DNA of 64,000 bases from CAVSLM01 sp963728895 (GTDB lineage: Bacteria; Pseudomonadota; Gammaproteobacteria; JBBQDK01): contig CAVSLM010000001.1 in the NCBI GenBank assembly GCA_963728895.1, forward strand, positions 682,001-746,000, in the 5' to 3' direction. The position numbers and the translations under genes were made by a program. Shown one piece after another: positions 31,971-40,366 of this stretch. Below the pieces are notes generated by a model. It was not told where the DNA came from, searched no databases, and saw only the letters and a list, made by a program, of their open reading frames with translations. Position 1 is the stretch's first letter, and the number at the start of each line of letters is the position of its first letter.

Positions 31971-33290
31971 TCAACGCGGCAGTGTCAGCTCCGCACTCAG
32001 GCCGTCACCGTGACGGTTGCGCAGGATCAGGTCTCCGCCGTGGGCCCTGGCGATGTTACGGGCGATGCCCAGTCCCAGACCCGTGCCGCCGGTATGTCGC
32101 GCACGGGAGGACTCGATACGGAAGAATGGATCGAAAACCTTATCGATGAGCTCATCGGGAATGCCCGGCCCACGGTCCTGTACGCGGATGCGGACTTGAT
32201 TGCCCTCGTCCTCGACGCCCACCTCCACCTTGCCGCCGCAACGCACGCCGTTGTCCACCAGATTGGTGATGCAACGTTTGAGGGCCATCGGGCGCGCCTG
32301 GACAGGGTGCGTTACCTGACCCTCGACGGAGATCTGCCATCCAACGTCCCGGGCATCTTCCTGGATCGTCTCCAGCAGTGCCACGAGATCCAGTTTTCGG
32401 GATACCTCCCGGCTCTCGGTTCCGCGCATGAAGTCCAGTGTGGCTCCGACCATGGATTCCATGTCTCCCAGGTCTGACTGGATCCTGGCGCGAAGCTCCT
32501 CATCGTCCAGCAGGTCCATGCGCAGCCGCAGTCGTGTCAGTGGCGTCTTGAGGTCGTGCGAAATGGCGGCCAGAATGCGCGCTCGATCGTCGATGAAGTT
32601 CTTGATTCTTTGTTGCATCGTATTGAAGGCACGGGCCGTCTCGGCGACCTCCAGCGGGCCGGCTTCCAGTAGCGGCGCGCGGTGGATGTCGCGACCGAGC
32701 TCCTCCGCGGCCACACGCAGTTCGCGCAGGGGCCGGACGAGCCACCGCACCCCGAGCATGGACATCGACACCACGCTCATCAGCAGCGCCGCCAGCATCA
32801 GGAGCACGCGGGTCGGTTCCTCGAAGAGGCCTTCGGGAATGCGCCGCTGGAACTGCACCCAGTTGCCGTCCGTGAGCTGCGCCTGGATAAAGAAACCACG
32901 TGCCCATGTCATGCACCCCATGCAGATAGGCCCAGGGGCCGGTCATTCCCGGTCGTTCCATGTGCTGGCGGTGCATTTCAGCCATGACAGAAAGGCTATT
33001 GTCCGGCAAGGGAGTGTCTTGCAGGGCTACGCGCACCTCCGATCCAGGCGGCAGACGGCTTCTCAGTTCCCGCGCTACCAGGGCCAGGGCGGCAGCCGGC
33101 TTTCCGCGGCTCCCGAAACAGCGCTTCCGGCAGGTGTGGAAGTCCGGCGGATTCGGGTGTCCGCCGAGCTTAGCAGTGGCAACACGCGGCGGCGCTCCGG
33201 CTCCGGCAGAGCATCCAGGAGACGCACGATGCCGGCCGTCCGCTCCACCACGTCGGCCCGAGCGGACTGATAGGGCGTTTGCCCGCGGTC
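31971..33290 (-). pseudogene. EnvZ-type sensor kinase, broken by frameshifts
   Basis: The last 950 bases are an intact kinase core: second helix (VLLMLAALLMSVVSMSMLGV), HAMP, HisKA AAISHDLKTPLTRLRLRMDL, and ATP-binding motifs LVDNGVRCGG, QDRGPGIPDE and GTGLGLGIARNIA. The periplasmic part is scattered over two other frames (VVERTAGIVRLLDALPEPER, then VARELRSRLPPGSEVRVALQ), with shifts near 33140 and 32900, and the first transmembrane helix is gone because the kinase sensor is fused to the end of the regulator gene. It is not functional as read. Confidence 0.78.
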
Positions 33291-33895
33291 GCGCAACAGA
33301 GGGCTCCTTGGCGTCATCGCCCAGGCGGCGGCGCAGCCGCCCGATCAGCACGTCGATGCTGCGGTCGAACGGACCCGCCTCGCGGCCCTGCGTCAGCTCC
33401 AGGAGCTGGTCGCGCGTCAGCACCCGGTTGGGATGGGTGAGCAGCACCTGCAGCAGTTGGTACTCTGCCTGGCTGAGGGACACCAGCACGCCGTCCGGAG
33501 AGGTCAGGTTCTGGGTGCGAGTGTCCAGCGTCCAGCCGGAGAACGTCAACTGTTCCGATGTCATGTCCGACGAGGGCAGCGGCAGCTGCCGTACGCGGCG
33601 TAGCACGACCTTGATCCGCGCCAGCAGTTAGCGGGCGCTGAACAGCTTGGCGAGGTAGTCGTCTGCACCCATCTCCAGGCCAAGGATGCGGTCCATCTCT
33701 TCACCACGAGCCGTGAGCATGATCACCGGGGAAGCGGGAGTGCACGCCCAGCGCGCGACACAACTCCAGGCCGTCCACGCCCGGAAGCATCAGGTCCAGC
33801 ACGATGAGATCCACCCGCGCGCGGTCCAGGGTTTGCCACATCCCCTGGCCGTCTCCCACGGCGGTCACGCGCAGCCCGTTCTTCTCCAGGAGGCA
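33290..33895 (-). pseudogene. OmpR-family response regulator, truncated, frameshifted and with a nonsense codon
   Basis: Receiver pieces: LLEKNGLRVTAVGDGQGMWQ and VDLIVLDLMLPGVDGLELCR in one frame; after a shift near 33725, LTARGEEMDRILGLEMGADDY style sequence; then FSAR-TAA-LLARIKVVLRR, where TAA (33628-33630) replaces the expected Glu codon. The winged helix follows (SLSQAEYQLLQVLLTHPN, SIDVLIGRLRRRLGDD). The first ~25 residues of the receiver and the last ~25 of the DNA-binding domain are missing. The 5' break coincides with the start of the LTXXQ gene. Confidence 0.8.
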
Positions 33896-33898
33896 GTC

Positions 33899-34396
33899 AT
33901 GAGAAAGACGACCAAACAAGTTCTGGGCATCGCAGCGGCTTCGGTCCTCATCATTGGCGCAACCAGCGGTGCATTCGCCCATGGCGGATTCGGGCCGGGC
34001 ATCGGCGCCAACGGGGGCGGACACTACGGCACGATGGCAGGCAACGGCGGCATGCGGGGTCCGGTCAAAGGATCTGGCTGGATGATGAGCGGTGGGCAGG
34101 CTTCCGTTTCCGACGAAGGGCTCGCCCGGCTCAAGGGAACACTCGGGATCACCCCGGAGCAGGAGAGTGCCTGGAGCGCCTATGCCGCGGCGGTGAAGGG
34201 CAGGGTGGACCTGGTGACGTCTCACCACCGCGCCCGTTTCAGCACAGGTACGGACGCGACCGACGAGCGCCTGAACTTCCACCAGGACGGGCTGGCCCAA
34301 ATGCAGAAGGTGGCTGAGGCCCTGAACGCCGCGCTCACGCCTGAGCAGAAGTCGCAGGCCGGCGGACTGCTTGGATCGGGCTGCCTGGCTTGGTAG
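33899..34396 (+). CDS. LTXXQ/Spy-like periplasmic protein
   Basis: A 165-residue protein with a clear signal peptide (KQVLGIAAASVLIIGATSGA then FAHGG), a Gly/Met-rich spacer (GGHYGTMAGNGGMRGPVKG), and a helical domain carrying the LTXXQ pattern twice: LGITPEQESAWSAYAAAVKG and NAALTPEQKSQAGGLL. Members act as periplasmic chaperones or metal-responsive partners of two-component systems. ATG 33899 is preceded by AGGAGG at 33888-33893, inside the remnant regulator gene on the other strand. A strong hairpin follows the stop. Confidence 0.85.
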   Translation: MRKTTKQVLGIAAASVLIIGATSGAFAHGGFGPGIGANGGGHYGTMAGNGGMRGPVKGSGWMMSGGQASVSDEGLARLKGTLGITPEQESAWSAYAAAVKGRVDLVTSHHRARFSTGTDATDERLNFHQDGLAQMQKVAEALNAALTPEQKSQAGGLLGSGCLAW

Positions 34397-34410
34397 ATCA
34401 GCGGCGCGCA

Positions 34411-34441
34411 AGGGCGGCGCCCCGAATTCGGGCGCCGCCCT
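34411..34441. terminator. strong hairpin after the LTXXQ gene
   Basis: A 12-bp perfect GC-rich stem (AGGGCGGCGCCC paired with its complement) with loop CGAATTC, fifteen bases after the stop. There is no T tract, so it may act as a terminator in either direction or simply stabilise the transcript. Confidence 0.55.
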
Positions 34442-34498
34442 GCAGGAAAATGGGTGCCACTATGGACAGGGCCGTATGGATACCCCAGTAGTGATACC

Positions 34499-34536
34499 GG
34501 GGGCATCTCAGGAAACGGAAAAAATCGTACCCTAAG
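34499..34536 (-). mobile_element. 38-bp terminal inverted repeat of a Tn3-family transposon
   Basis: Exactly 38 bases starting GGGGGCATCTCAGGAAACGG and ending TACCCTAAG, closely following the Tn21/Tn501 end (GGGG...CTCAG-AAACGGAAAA...CTAAG). The stop of the neighbouring transposase fragment lies within it, as in intact Tn3-family elements. The partner end was not found in the window. Confidence 0.8.
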
Positions 34537-34795
34537 GCGATTGCACAGGCCGTAGCGGCCTGAGGTTGCCCGCGCCGATCCCGGCGATGCTGCGCCACAG
34601 GTAATCGCCGGTCAGGTTGATGTGCTCCAGCCGAGTGGCGAAAGGTATTGCAACAGCGTGTCATCGACGCCCTGAACTTGTCCGCGCACGGCATTGGCGG
34701 TCCGCTCAAGATAAACCGTGTTCCACAAAACGATGGCCGCCGTCACCGGGTTGAGTCCACTGGCCCGGTAGGGCTGCTGCTCGATACTGCAGTCA
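34525..34795 (-). pseudogene. Tn3-family transposase C-terminal fragment
   Basis: Reads ASGLNPVTAAIVLWNTVYLE, RTANAVRGQVQGVDDTLLQY then LSPLG, and after a one-base shift HINLTGDYLWRS and NLRPLRP, the highly conserved C terminus of Tn3-family TnpA. All upstream sequence, including the catalytic Asp/Asp region, is missing; the break near 34795 is AT-rich and directly precedes the exporter operon. Confidence 0.8.
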
Positions 34796-34838
34796 CGAAT
34801 TTATACTTCACTCTGACGAGAAACCCGGACGGAATTCG

Positions 34839-35558
34839 GTGCAGTCGAATCATATCGCTGTCGTTTGTCGGGGGCTGACGAAGTCTTACGGCACGGGTGA
34901 CGCGCAGACATTGGCGCTGAGAGGCATTGACCTCGATATCCGATATGGGGAATTGCTCATGCTGGCCGGCCCTTCCGGTAGCGGCAAGACAACCTTGCTG
35001 TCGATCATTGCGGGAATCCTGGATCAGGATGCCGGACAATGCGTCGCGCTCGATCACGACTTCCAGCATATGGGTGCGACCGAACGGGCTCGCCTTCGCG
35101 GGCTCTCCATCGGATTCGTGTTCCAGACGTTCAACCTGCTGCCTTCGCTCACGGTGGTCGAGAATGTTGCCGTTCCGCTGTTGATCAACGGCATGTCGCG
35201 CATAGACGCCGCTACGCGGGCGCGGAGCCTACTGGACTCCTTCGGCCTGGGCGGACGTGCGGAAGCGCTGCCGACCCAGCTCAGTGGCGGCCAGCAGCAA
35301 CGAGTCGCCATTGCTCGGGCCCTTGTCCATGAACCGAAACTGATCGTGTGCGATGAGCCGACAAGCAACCTTGACCATGCGGCGGGACACCACGCGATGG
35401 AGTTGTTGCGGCGCGAAGCCCAGGCACCTGATCGGGCGCTGGTCGTCGTGACACATGACGCACGCATCTTTGAGTTTGCTGACCGCATCGCTCATATGGA
35501 CGACGGGATGATCGTCGAGGTAAGCAGCAGAACAATACAGGAACAGGAGGCGCCATAG
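34839..35558 (+). CDS. ABC transporter ATP-binding protein (DevA/MacB-like)
   Basis: A 239-residue ATPase: Walker A LAGPSGSGKTTLLSIIAG, Q-loop FVFQTFNLLPSLTVVENV, signature LSGGQQQRVAIARAL, Walker B LIVCDEPTSNLD, H-loop VVVTHDARI. The Q-loop style is that of LolD/MacB/DevA exporters of type VII. The start is GTG 34839. The stop TAG shares its G with the GTG start of the next gene. It forms an exporter with the three downstream genes. Confidence 0.92.
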   Translation: MQSNHIAVVCRGLTKSYGTGDAQTLALRGIDLDIRYGELLMLAGPSGSGKTTLLSIIAGILDQDAGQCVALDHDFQHMGATERARLRGLSIGFVFQTFNLLPSLTVVENVAVPLLINGMSRIDAATRARSLLDSFGLGGRAEALPTQLSGGQQQRVAIARALVHEPKLIVCDEPTSNLDHAAGHHAMELLRREAQAPDRALVVVTHDARIFEFADRIAHMDDGMIVEVSSRTIQEQEAP

Positions 35559-36511
35559 TGATTCGCAAGTATCTGCTCCCTCTGCTCGCTGTCGTCGGTG
35601 TGGTGATTGCGATCATCGCGGTCATCATCGACAACCGGCCCACGCCTGCCACGCGCCCCGCAGTCCAGTCGCCCAAGGCGCCGTTCACGTCTTACGTTGC
35701 AGGCACCGGAATCATCGAAGCCAGCAGCGGAAACATTGCTATCGGTACGCCGGTGCCCGGCATCGTCACCGCCATCTATGTCGAATGGGGCGATCATGTG
35801 GGGGTCGGTGACCGGCTGTTCAAAATCGATGACCGTGAGCTGCAAGCCCAACTTCTTCCTGCAATCGCCAAGGAGAAAGAATCCGAAGCCAGGCTTGAAC
35901 AGGCCAAGGGCCAGCTCAAGATTGGAGAGAGCGTCCCCGACAAGCGCGCCATCAGCGTTGAAGAGCTCAACAATCGCCGGTCTGCCATGGCGATTGATGC
36001 AGCTGCACTGGCGGTGGCTAAGGCCGAGGTCGAACAAATCAGGCTTGAGATCGGGCGCCGCACAATCCGGGCATTGGTGCCCGGTCAGATTCTTCAACTC
36101 AAGGTACGACTTGGTGAATTTGCCCCCAGTGGGGCTCTTGCGGCGCCCCTCATGGTGCTCGGCAACGATACACGGCTCTTCCTGCGTGTCGATATCGACG
36201 AGTACGATGCTTGGCGGGTGCGGCCGGATGTGCCTGCAGTGGCTTTCGTCCGTGGCAACCCGGACCTGCACACGTCGTTGCGCTTCGAGCGTATCGACCC
36301 CTACGTTGTCCCGAAGACTTCGCTTACCGGCCGCAGTACCGAGCGGACCGACACGCGCGTCTTGCAGGTCATCTACAGTTTCGATCCAGCCACGCTGCCG
36401 GACACCTATGTCGGTCAGCAGATGGACGTGTTCATCCAAGCGCCACCATCCGTATCGGCGCATGCCGCAGAAACAGGCGCAGCACGGCCGACGACAGTGG
36501 GCTCGCCGTGA
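35558..36511 (+). CDS. periplasmic adaptor (membrane fusion) protein
   Basis: A 317-residue HlyD/DevB-like adaptor: one N-terminal helix (KYLLPLLAVVGVVIAIIAVI), lipoyl-like segment (IEASSGNIAIGTPVPGIVTA), coiled coil around LLPAIAKEKESEARLEQAKG, and the beta-barrel end. The coiled coil is short. GTG 35558 overlaps the ATPase stop by one base and AGGAGG lies at 35545-35550. Its stop overlaps the start of the outer-membrane factor. Confidence 0.88.
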   Translation: MIRKYLLPLLAVVGVVIAIIAVIIDNRPTPATRPAVQSPKAPFTSYVAGTGIIEASSGNIAIGTPVPGIVTAIYVEWGDHVGVGDRLFKIDDRELQAQLLPAIAKEKESEARLEQAKGQLKIGESVPDKRAISVEELNNRRSAMAIDAAALAVAKAEVEQIRLEIGRRTIRALVPGQILQLKVRLGEFAPSGALAAPLMVLGNDTRLFLRVDIDEYDAWRVRPDVPAVAFVRGNPDLHTSLRFERIDPYVVPKTSLTGRSTERTDTRVLQVIYSFDPATLPDTYVGQQMDVFIQAPPSVSAHAAETGAARPTTVGSP

Positions 36512-37995
36512 TCGCATGGCGCCGTCGCATGGTCCCGGCGTTCTGCGTTGCCCTGACAGGCTGCGCGGTCACGCCCGACTACCATCCGCCGACACCCGAC
36601 GTGCCGGCACAGTGGAGCGAGGCACCCGAAAGCAGCGTATCGGCCGTATCGGTGAATTGGCCCTGGTGGACAACATTTAACGATCCCGAGCTCGACTCCC
36701 TCATCGAGCGTGCGCTGCGGGCCAACCTGGACCTTCGGTTGGCCGAGACGCGAATTCGCGAGGCGCGTGCGCGGCGCGGCGTCACCGCCACGTCTCAGTG
36801 GCCGTCTGTCGATGCAAGGGCGTCCGTTGCGCGTGAGCGAGACAGCAAGAACGCGCCCAACCCGGTGCTTGTGCGACCTGACGGACAGGTTGAATCCCCT
36901 GGCCAATCGGAGAACCTGTTCCAGGCCGGGTTCGACGCGACGTGGGAGCTCGACCTGTTCGGCGGCACGCGCCGATCCATCGAAGCCGCGCAGGCCGACG
37001 TCGAGTCGGCCGTCTACGACCGGGATGCCGTCCTCGTGACACTGGATGCCGAAGTGACCAGAAACTACATCGAACTGCGAAGGGTCCAGGAGCAAAGCCG
37101 CATAGCACACGAAAGCCTGGCTGCCCAGCAAGACATGCTGATCCTGGTCCGGGCGCGCTCTGTAGCCGGGATGGCAACAGACCTCGATGTCGCGCGTGCC
37201 GAAGCACAAGTTCAACAGACGACCGCCCAGCTTCCCGCGCTCGACATCTCCTCTCAAAAAGCGGTTCATCGCCTTGGTGTACTCCTTGGGCAGCCGCCTG
37301 GCACTCTTGCGGACGAACTTCGGACGGCGCGGCCGACGCCAGTCCCCTCGGTTCAACCCCCTTTGGGACGGCCATCGGACCTGCTGCGTCAGCGACCCGA
37401 TATACGTCGCGCCGAACGCCGCCTCGCAGCCGCATCGGCGCGACTGGGGGTTGCAAGGTCGGACCTTTACCCCAAGTTCTCGCTGCTCGGAACAGTGGGA
37501 CTCGCGAGCGTGGCGGCCGGTGACTTCTTCAACGGCGCCAGCACCCTCTGGTCGGTCGGCCCGTCCATGACCTGGCCGATCTTTCAGGGTGGGCGGATCG
37601 TGGCTACCGTCCAGGTGCGCGACGCCCAGCAGCAAGAGGCCTTGATCGCATACCGGCGGGCGATACTGAACGGCATCGAGGATGTGGAAAACGCCATTGC
37701 CGGTTACCGGCAAGAGCAGGCTCGGCGGGAAGCCCTCGCCATGTCCGTTGACTCGCAGCAGCGGGCCGTCGATTTCGCCCGTGAACGCTATACAAGCGGC
37801 CTTACCGACTTCCGCGCTGTTCTCAACGCGCAACGTGGCCTCTTTCAGGCGCAAAGCGAACTGGCGCAGCGCGACGCGGCCGTCTCGCTCGGCCTGGTAG
37901 CCCTGTACAAAGCACTGGGCGGTGGCTGGAGCGCCGTCACGCGGTCGGATAAAGAGCCCGCGCGTCTTCGTGATGGTGAAGGAGACGCGAAGTGA
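36508..37995 (+). CDS. outer-membrane efflux lipoprotein (NodT/TolC family)
   Basis: A 495-residue outer-membrane factor with a lipobox (VALTGCAV, Cys near residue 18), the family opening VNWPWWTTFNDPELDSLIER, duplicated coiled-coil regions (LRANLDLRLAETRIREARAR; FDATWELDLFGGTRRSIEAA) and the internal RQRPDIRRAERRLAAASARL motif of NodT-type proteins. GTG 36508 overlaps the adaptor stop; ATG 36529 is an alternative. Its stop overlaps the permease start, so all four genes are coupled. Confidence 0.9.
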   Translation: MIAWRRRMVPAFCVALTGCAVTPDYHPPTPDVPAQWSEAPESSVSAVSVNWPWWTTFNDPELDSLIERALRANLDLRLAETRIREARARRGVTATSQWPSVDARASVARERDSKNAPNPVLVRPDGQVESPGQSENLFQAGFDATWELDLFGGTRRSIEAAQADVESAVYDRDAVLVTLDAEVTRNYIELRRVQEQSRIAHESLAAQQDMLILVRARSVAGMATDLDVARAEAQVQQTTAQLPALDISSQKAVHRLGVLLGQPPGTLADELRTARPTPVPSVQPPLGRPSDLLRQRPDIRRAERRLAAASARLGVARSDLYPKFSLLGTVGLASVAAGDFFNGASTLWSVGPSMTWPIFQGGRIVATVQVRDAQQQEALIAYRRAILNGIEDVENAIAGYRQEQARREALAMSVDSQQRAVDFARERYTSGLTDFRAVLNAQRGLFQAQSELAQRDAAVSLGLVALYKALGGGWSAVTRSDKEPARLRDGEGDAK

Positions 37996-39185
37996 TCTAT
38001 GTAGCGCTCAGAATGCTCTTGGGTGATCGGGCCAAGTATGCCGGGCTGATCTTCGGCATCACCTTCACGTCATTCCTCGTCACCTTCGCGGCATCGTACT
38101 TTACCGGCTTCATGACGCAGGGTTTTGCGCTCATCGCCGAAAACGGCACGGCCGACGTGTGGGTCATGGACCCGGCAGTGAGCTCGGTGGAACAGACGAC
38201 CAACATGCCCTGGTGGGCCCTGAACCGCGTTCGCAGCGTCCCAGGCGTGCAGTCCGCGGTGCCGTTGGTCCTGGGCACGGCGGAGGCGCGCTTTCCGAAC
38301 GGGCGCTTTCAGCCCTTCCAGATCATCGGCGTGGATGATGCCTCCCTCTCTGGTGTGCCTGTACTGCAAAACGGAATTTCCTCCATCGTGCTCCGCACAC
38401 CGGATGCCGTGGTCGTCGATGCCGGTGGCACGAGCGGTAAACTCGATACGCCCATTCGAGCTTCCGACCAGTGGCCGCACGACCACGCTCATCTCCATGT
38501 GCCAAGCCGGGAGCTGGCACCAGGCGACGAGCTGCTCGTCAACGATCACCGCGTCCTGGTGGTGGGACGGGCGGCGGGATTGCCGCGCTATCCGCCACGG
38601 CCGCTGCTGTACACGACCCTGAGCAACGCAATGCGCATCCTGTTGCCTGAGCGGCGTCAGCTCACATTCGTGCTCGCCACCGCCGCGCCCGGCGTGTCTC
38701 CACGCGAGCTCGCGGCACGCATCGAGGCAGGCTCGGGCTTGCGGGCGCGATCCTCGACTGATTTCAAGGAGGACACGGTTCGCTGGATTCTGACCAATTC
38801 GGAGGATGTAGGCGATATCGCGGCGATGCTCACCATGGCCATGTCGGTGGGTTTCGGGGTCACTGGCGTCATGCTGTACATGTTCACCCAGGAGAACCTG
38901 TGGCAGTACGCGGTGCTCAGCGCCATGGGCACGACTCCTCGGGCGTTGCTGTCCATGATCTTTGCGCAGGCAGGGTTATGCGCCTTGCTCGGCACCGGAT
39001 TGGGCATTGGCCTTTGCGGCATTATCGGCGAGCTTGCCGAGATGGCCGGATATCCGTTTCGGATAATGTGGTTCACCCCGCTGCTGGGCGGCGCGATGGT
39101 CCTGATCGTCAGCATCGTAGCCGCCGCGCTCAGCGCGCGCCCGGTCTTGAAGCTGCAGCCAGTGGTGGTCTTTGCAGGACGTTGA
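37992..39185 (+). CDS. ABC transporter permease, FtsX/DevC-like
   Basis: A 397-residue permease with one N-terminal helix (YAGLIFGITFTSFLVTFAAS), a large periplasmic MacB-PCD-type domain (~45-250), and three C-terminal helices (MAMSVGFGVTGVMLYMFTQE; FAQAGLCALLGTGLGIGLCG; LLGGAMVLIVSIVAAALSAR), the FtsX fold. The GTG 37992 start overlaps the preceding stop. In the usual DevBCA order the permease precedes the ATPase; here it is last, after the outer-membrane factor. The substrate is unknown; macrolide, lipid or glycolipid export is typical of the class. Confidence 0.9.
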   Translation: MIYVALRMLLGDRAKYAGLIFGITFTSFLVTFAASYFTGFMTQGFALIAENGTADVWVMDPAVSSVEQTTNMPWWALNRVRSVPGVQSAVPLVLGTAEARFPNGRFQPFQIIGVDDASLSGVPVLQNGISSIVLRTPDAVVVDAGGTSGKLDTPIRASDQWPHDHAHLHVPSRELAPGDELLVNDHRVLVVGRAAGLPRYPPRPLLYTTLSNAMRILLPERRQLTFVLATAAPGVSPRELAARIEAGSGLRARSSTDFKEDTVRWILTNSEDVGDIAAMLTMAMSVGFGVTGVMLYMFTQENLWQYAVLSAMGTTPRALLSMIFAQAGLCALLGTGLGIGLCGIIGELAEMAGYPFRIMWFTPLLGGAMVLIVSIVAAALSARPVLKLQPVVVFAGR

Positions 39186-39199
39186 TCCTTGAGGTAAGC

Positions 39200-39975
39200 A
39201 AGGGCTGGACTGTCCGCGGCGGATCAGGGTCCAGAGCCGCTCCCGACATTCCGGGCACGACTCCCTGCGCTCCGCCGGAAACGCACCCGGCGGGAGGGGA
39301 TTGCCTTCACCGTCCTTGAGTATCGTCCCGCAGCGCGGACAGGCCGCGTAGGGATATGTACGCACCACGGCCGGCGAGCCCTCGTTGTCGCGCTCCATGG
39401 GTACCCGCGCGTGGACCTTGCGAGGGACGAAGGCAGGTCGCCAATGAAAACCCATGCGCATGCGCACACGGCCCAGGATGAAGAACTCCGGTCCTGCCGA
39501 CGGCTGGATGGACGAGAGGTGGGCACGCAGCTCCAGAAGCTTGCGCAACGTGTCCGGGCCGTTCAAAACCCAGACGCGGGCGCCCGCCACGGTCTCCAGG
39601 ATCTCGCGCCGCCACTTGTAGACCAGATGGGGAGGGGAGATGACCAGCGTCCTGCGGTAGCCCTCGGCATGCATCACCGCGGCCGCGACGATTGCCATCA
39701 TGGTCTTTCCTGTACCCATCTCGGCATTGATGGCCGCCTTCTCGCGGGCGTCGATCAGCAGGCGGGTCACGGCCTGGATCACCTCCTGCTGCAGCGGAAA
39801 CGGCCTGCGTTTCAACTGTGCCATCACGGCATCCCGCGAGGGATTGCACGTCCCGTCGTACGCGAGAATCGCTGCGCCTGTTGCACGGTCCGGCGAAGGC
39901 GCGCTCGGGTGCAGGCCGGGAGCCTGCAAGGGTACGACGATGACCCACGTCGTGAGGGTGTGAATTCGGTATGGC
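39200..39975 (-). pseudogene. DEAD/DEAH-box helicase N-terminal fragment, mobile-element type
   Basis: Reads PLQQEVIQAVTRLLIDAREK, Walker A INAEMGTGKTMMAIVAAAVM, TLVISPPHLVYKWRREIL, and a zinc-finger pair CPRCGTILKDG / CPECRERLW, then ends near the exporter's permease gene. There is no Walker B or helicase C domain. The layout resembles helicases carried by integrative conjugative elements and plasmids. Its 5' side runs into a GNAT-toxin fragment. Confidence 0.75.
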
Positions 39976-40007
39976 GCCGCTCCGCCGGTGACCGCTCCCC
40001 GGATCGG

Positions 40008-40230
40008 TCAGCTTTCCTGCGCCCCTTGGCGCAGGGTTTTGACCGGTATCAACAGCCGCGAAGGGGATTCCGGAAAGCTCAGGAAGCGGTACTGCCGATA
40101 GAAGGCACGCGCCTGGTCGTGATTCGCATCGACAATGAGGGTATGTACCGCGAGTACTTTGCTCGCCTGAAGCATCCGATGGAAGGCATTGCATAGCGGA
40201 AACTTCCCCAACCCGAGACCTTGATGGTCA
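40008..40230 (-). pseudogene. GNAT-toxin C-terminal fragment
   Basis: The frame ends GLGLGKFPLCNAFHRMLQAS, then AVHTLIVDANHDQARAFYRQ and YRFLSFPESPSRLLIPVKTL. This is the C-terminal half of GNAT toxins of the TacT/AtaT type, whose ...RAFY..fGF..fP..p.rl..P..tl ending is distinctive. The acetyl-CoA loop start and the antitoxin gene are missing. Confidence 0.7.
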
Positions 40231-40366
40231 CGGGCGAACGCGCCGCTGCGCTCCGCACCGAGCGCTTGTCTGCACTCGTGGTTTCGTGGCACTGACAGCA
40301 CTGACATTATCACGCCGGATGATGCGGGGCACTACGCACGACGTTCGGATCCGGCGATGAGCGGCT

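Noticed and set aside
34839..39185. Exporter as part of the peptide pathway
   Set aside because: It is about 10 kb away, separated by metal genes and transposon remnants, with no shared regulation visible.
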